From CAZDRB01 sp964507925 (lineage in GTDB: Bacteria > Patescibacteriota > Microgenomatia > UBA1400 > UBA12108): a stretch of 6,209 nt of DNA. Below the pieces are notes generated by a model. It made no database searches, had not been told where the DNA came from, and was given only the letters and a program-made list of their open reading frames with translations. A program made the translations under genes and the position numbers. Where the stretch lies: contig CAZDRB010000037.1 of NCBI GenBank assembly GCA_964507925.1, forward strand, positions 1 through 6,209, written 5' to 3'. Numbering within the stretch: position 1 is the stretch's first letter; each line of letters opens with the position of its first letter. Positions 6,021 to 6,209 of this stretch are shown here, piece by piece.

Positions 6021-6209
6021 ATGACACAGAAGAAGCGGCTATATTGGGGTGACGAGAACATCAATCTCCCAAACCTCGATCTTACTCTGGTTCAGCGCGA
6101 ATCTTACCAAAACTTCCTCGAAGTCGAACTTCAGAAATACCTCAAAGAAATTAGCCCAATCGAAGATTTTACTGGCAAAACCTGGGAATTATCCTTTAGT
6201 TCTTATTAC
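6021..6209 (+). CDS. rpoB: RNA polymerase beta subunit, N-terminal part (cut by window end)
   Basis: The first 63 codons of RpoB, the large catalytic-core subunit of RNA polymerase; the rest lies beyond the window. The N-terminus has the standard landmarks: LPNLDLTLVQRESYQNFL (residues 16-33), matching the conserved LPNLLEIQ..SYE.FL block, then EISPIEDFTGKTWELSF (43-59), matching the ISPIEDFTG...LEF block. No other in-frame start lies just upstream, and the AAAAGG site supports this ATG. It seems to have its own promoter rather than being carried on an rplJL transcript; mltG, not rplL, is its upstream neighbour. Confidence 0.96.
   Translation, partial: MTQKKRLYWGDENINLPNLDLTLVQRESYQNFLEVELQKYLKEISPIEDFTGKTWELSFSSYY

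Overview
This 6.2-kb window is almost entirely coding, with every gene on the + strand. It most likely comes from a Patescibacteria/CPR bacterium, plausibly the Microgenomates side. That assignment is inference. It rests on a very short alanyl-tRNA synthetase that ends right after its editing domain, on a large membrane protein with a baseplate-J-like region of a kind I associate with CPR genomes, on a sortase beside it, and on extreme gene packing. TGA ends two genes (3677-3679 and 4420-4422), so this is not the TGA=Gly code of Gracilibacteria/SR1.

Layout. Positions 1-1529 hold the 3' part of alaS. At 1532-3679 is a 715-aa protein with a degenerate actin-like (PilM/GspL-like) cytoplasmic domain, one membrane segment and a baseplate-J-like outer part. 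A membrane-anchored sortase follows (3676-4422), then the Holliday-junction resolvase-like ruvX (4419-4808), a 66-aa zinc-ribbon protein (4813-5013) and the lytic transglycosylase mltG (4964-5884). These six genes are joined by a 2-nt gap, two 4-nt ATGA overlaps, a 4-nt gap and a 50-nt overlap, so they look like one translationally coupled operon. Visible Shine-Dalgarno sequences are weak or absent inside it.

The only real intergenic stretch is 5885-6020. It carries a good sigma70-type promoter, then a 9-bp hairpin followed by a T-run, then an AAAAGG ribosome-binding site and the start of rpoB (6021 to the window end). A weaker upstream hairpin shares bases with the terminator stem, so the rpoB leader could be an attenuator. 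Alternatively the hairpin may simply end the upstream operon.

Functionally the operon mixes translation and DNA maintenance (alaS, ruvX) with cell-surface assembly: the membrane protein, the sortase, and MltG, which cuts nascent peptidoglycan. The most unusual items are the degenerate-ASKHA/baseplate-J fusion coupled to a sortase, the minimal AlaRS, the zinc-ribbon/mltG dual-coding overlap, and the rpoB leader.
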